Of a stretch of 7,414 nt of DNA, positions 6,799 to 7,414 are shown piece by piece. Every line of letters starts with the position of its first letter. Positions within the stretch are counted from its first letter, which is position 1. The notes below the pieces were generated by a model. That model was given only the letters and a program-made list of their open reading frames with translations, was not told where the DNA came from and did no database searches. Source of the stretch: a bacterium (GTDB lineage: Bacteria; Verrucomicrobiota; Verrucomicrobiae; Limisphaerales; J093); NCBI GenBank assembly GCA_021839785.1, contig JAKCAB010000668.1:1-7414 (forward strand). Reading direction: 5' to 3'. A program made the position numbers and the translations under genes.

Positions 6799-7414
6799 AC
6801 TTCTTTCTCCAACGCAGCGAACTGAGCGATCTCCACTCCAAGGTGGCCGCCGGCGAGCGGCTGTCCGATGCCGAGGCCCTGCGCCTCTTCGAAACGAAGG
6901 ACCTGAACGCGCTGGGCGCGCTCGCCGATCTGGCCAACCAGCGCCGGAATGGCAACCGCGCGACCTACATCCTGAACCGGTACCTCAACTACTCGAATTA
7001 CTGCATCCTGAGCTGCCAGTTCTGCGCCTTCGCGCGCAAGAAGCGGGACGCCGACGGTTTCGAGTTGACGGTCGATCAGATGGTCCAGAAGGCGCGGGAG
7101 GCGATGGCCCTGGGCATCACCGAACTGCACATCGTCGGCGGGCTGCATCCCTCGCTGCCGTTCAGCTACTACCTCGACATGCTGCGGGCTTTGCGCGAGG
7201 CCGGGCCGCATGTGCAATTGAAATGCTTCACCGCCATCGAAATCCTCCATCTCGCCTGGCTGGCGAAAAAGTCGGTGCAGGACACCTTGGTTGAACTGCG
7301 CGACGCGGGGCTCGATTCGCTCACCGGCGGCGGGGCCGAGATTTTTGCGCCGGAAGTCCGCAGCCAGATCGCCCGCGGCAAGGAGACCGCCGAGGAATGG
7401 GCAGACGTCCACCG
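6795..7414 (+). CDS. mqnE: Aminofutalosine synthase, radical SAM (3' end beyond window)
   Basis: MqnE uses S-adenosylmethionine and a [4Fe-4S] cluster to join 3-[(1-carboxyvinyl)oxy]benzoate to adenosyl and form 6-amino-6-deoxyfutalosine, an early committed step of menaquinone synthesis from chorismate. About 206 of a usual ~370 residues are visible. The cluster ligands are C70-x3-C74-x2-C77 in NYCILSCQFCAFARKK, after the family-typical ATYILNRYLNYSN. Further along, ELHIVGGLHPSLPFSYYLDM and LKCFTAIEILHLAW match MqnE rather than the paralogue MqnC, and LTGGGAEIF is the conserved glycine loop of these enzymes. The gene runs off the window at 7414 with no stop. Its ATG lies inside the mqnP stop (ATGA), implying translational coupling and one transcript. 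No internal defect is seen. Confidence 0.92.
   Translation, partial: MNFFLQRSELSDLHSKVAAGERLSDAEALRLFETKDLNALGALADLANQRRNGNRATYILNRYLNYSNYCILSCQFCAFARKKRDADGFELTVDQMVQKAREAMALGITELHIVGGLHPSLPFSYYLDMLRALREAGPHVQLKCFTAIEILHLAWLAKKSVQDTLVELRDAGLDSLTGGGAEIFAPEVRSQIARGKETAEEWADVH

Noticed and set aside
6795..7414. Assignment as MqnC (cyclic dehypoxanthinyl futalosine synthase)
   Set aside because: HIVGGLHPSLPFSYY and LKCFTAIEI are MqnE-type; MqnC would be expected to show a QGG-type motif and a different following segment.

Overview
This is a GC-rich bacterial window with densely packed genes, several translationally coupled overlaps, and few recognisable Shine-Dalgarno sites. A menaquinone (futalosine) pathway pair and a membrane-anchored HEAT-thioredoxin protein fit a Verrucomicrobiota/Planctomycetota-type genome. 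That assignment is inference from gene content and composition; no rRNA or other marker gene is present.

Left part (1-2740): a three-gene + strand block that reads as the tail of a Wadjet/SMC-like plasmid-defence operon, and every gene in it looks damaged. The first is the C-terminal half of a JetC-type SMC ATPase. It has a late coiled coil, a signature-like SHGTT and a Walker B (FFLDE), but no Walker A half, and it begins abruptly after an unrelated ~85 bp segment. It overlaps by ATGA a JetD-like Toprim (DUF2220-type) gene whose last ~33 codons lie in another frame. Three bases later comes an unrecognised gene, also interrupted by a frameshift. If the two frameshifts are real, the block is a decaying defence locus. 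If they are assembly errors, jetD and its partner are intact and only jetC is truncated.

Middle part (2741-5600): after a 272 bp gap lies a PaaK/CapK-type adenylate-forming enzyme (+). It converges on a membrane-anchored HEAT-repeat/TlpA thioredoxin fusion (-) that carries a His/Asp-rich insertion. The two stop codons overlap within CTAA, and a 7-bp GC hairpin with those stop codons in its loop probably serves as a shared bidirectional terminator.

Right part (5601-7414): a divergent intergenic region of 268 bp, then mqnP (UbiA-family prenyltransferase) and mqnE (radical SAM aminofutalosine synthase, cut by the window edge), overlapping by ATGA. They act in menaquinone biosynthesis through futalosine: MqnE makes aminofutalosine early in the pathway, and MqnP prenylates the dihydroxynaphthoate-type product late. 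No tRNA, rRNA, CRISPR array or intact insertion sequence was seen.
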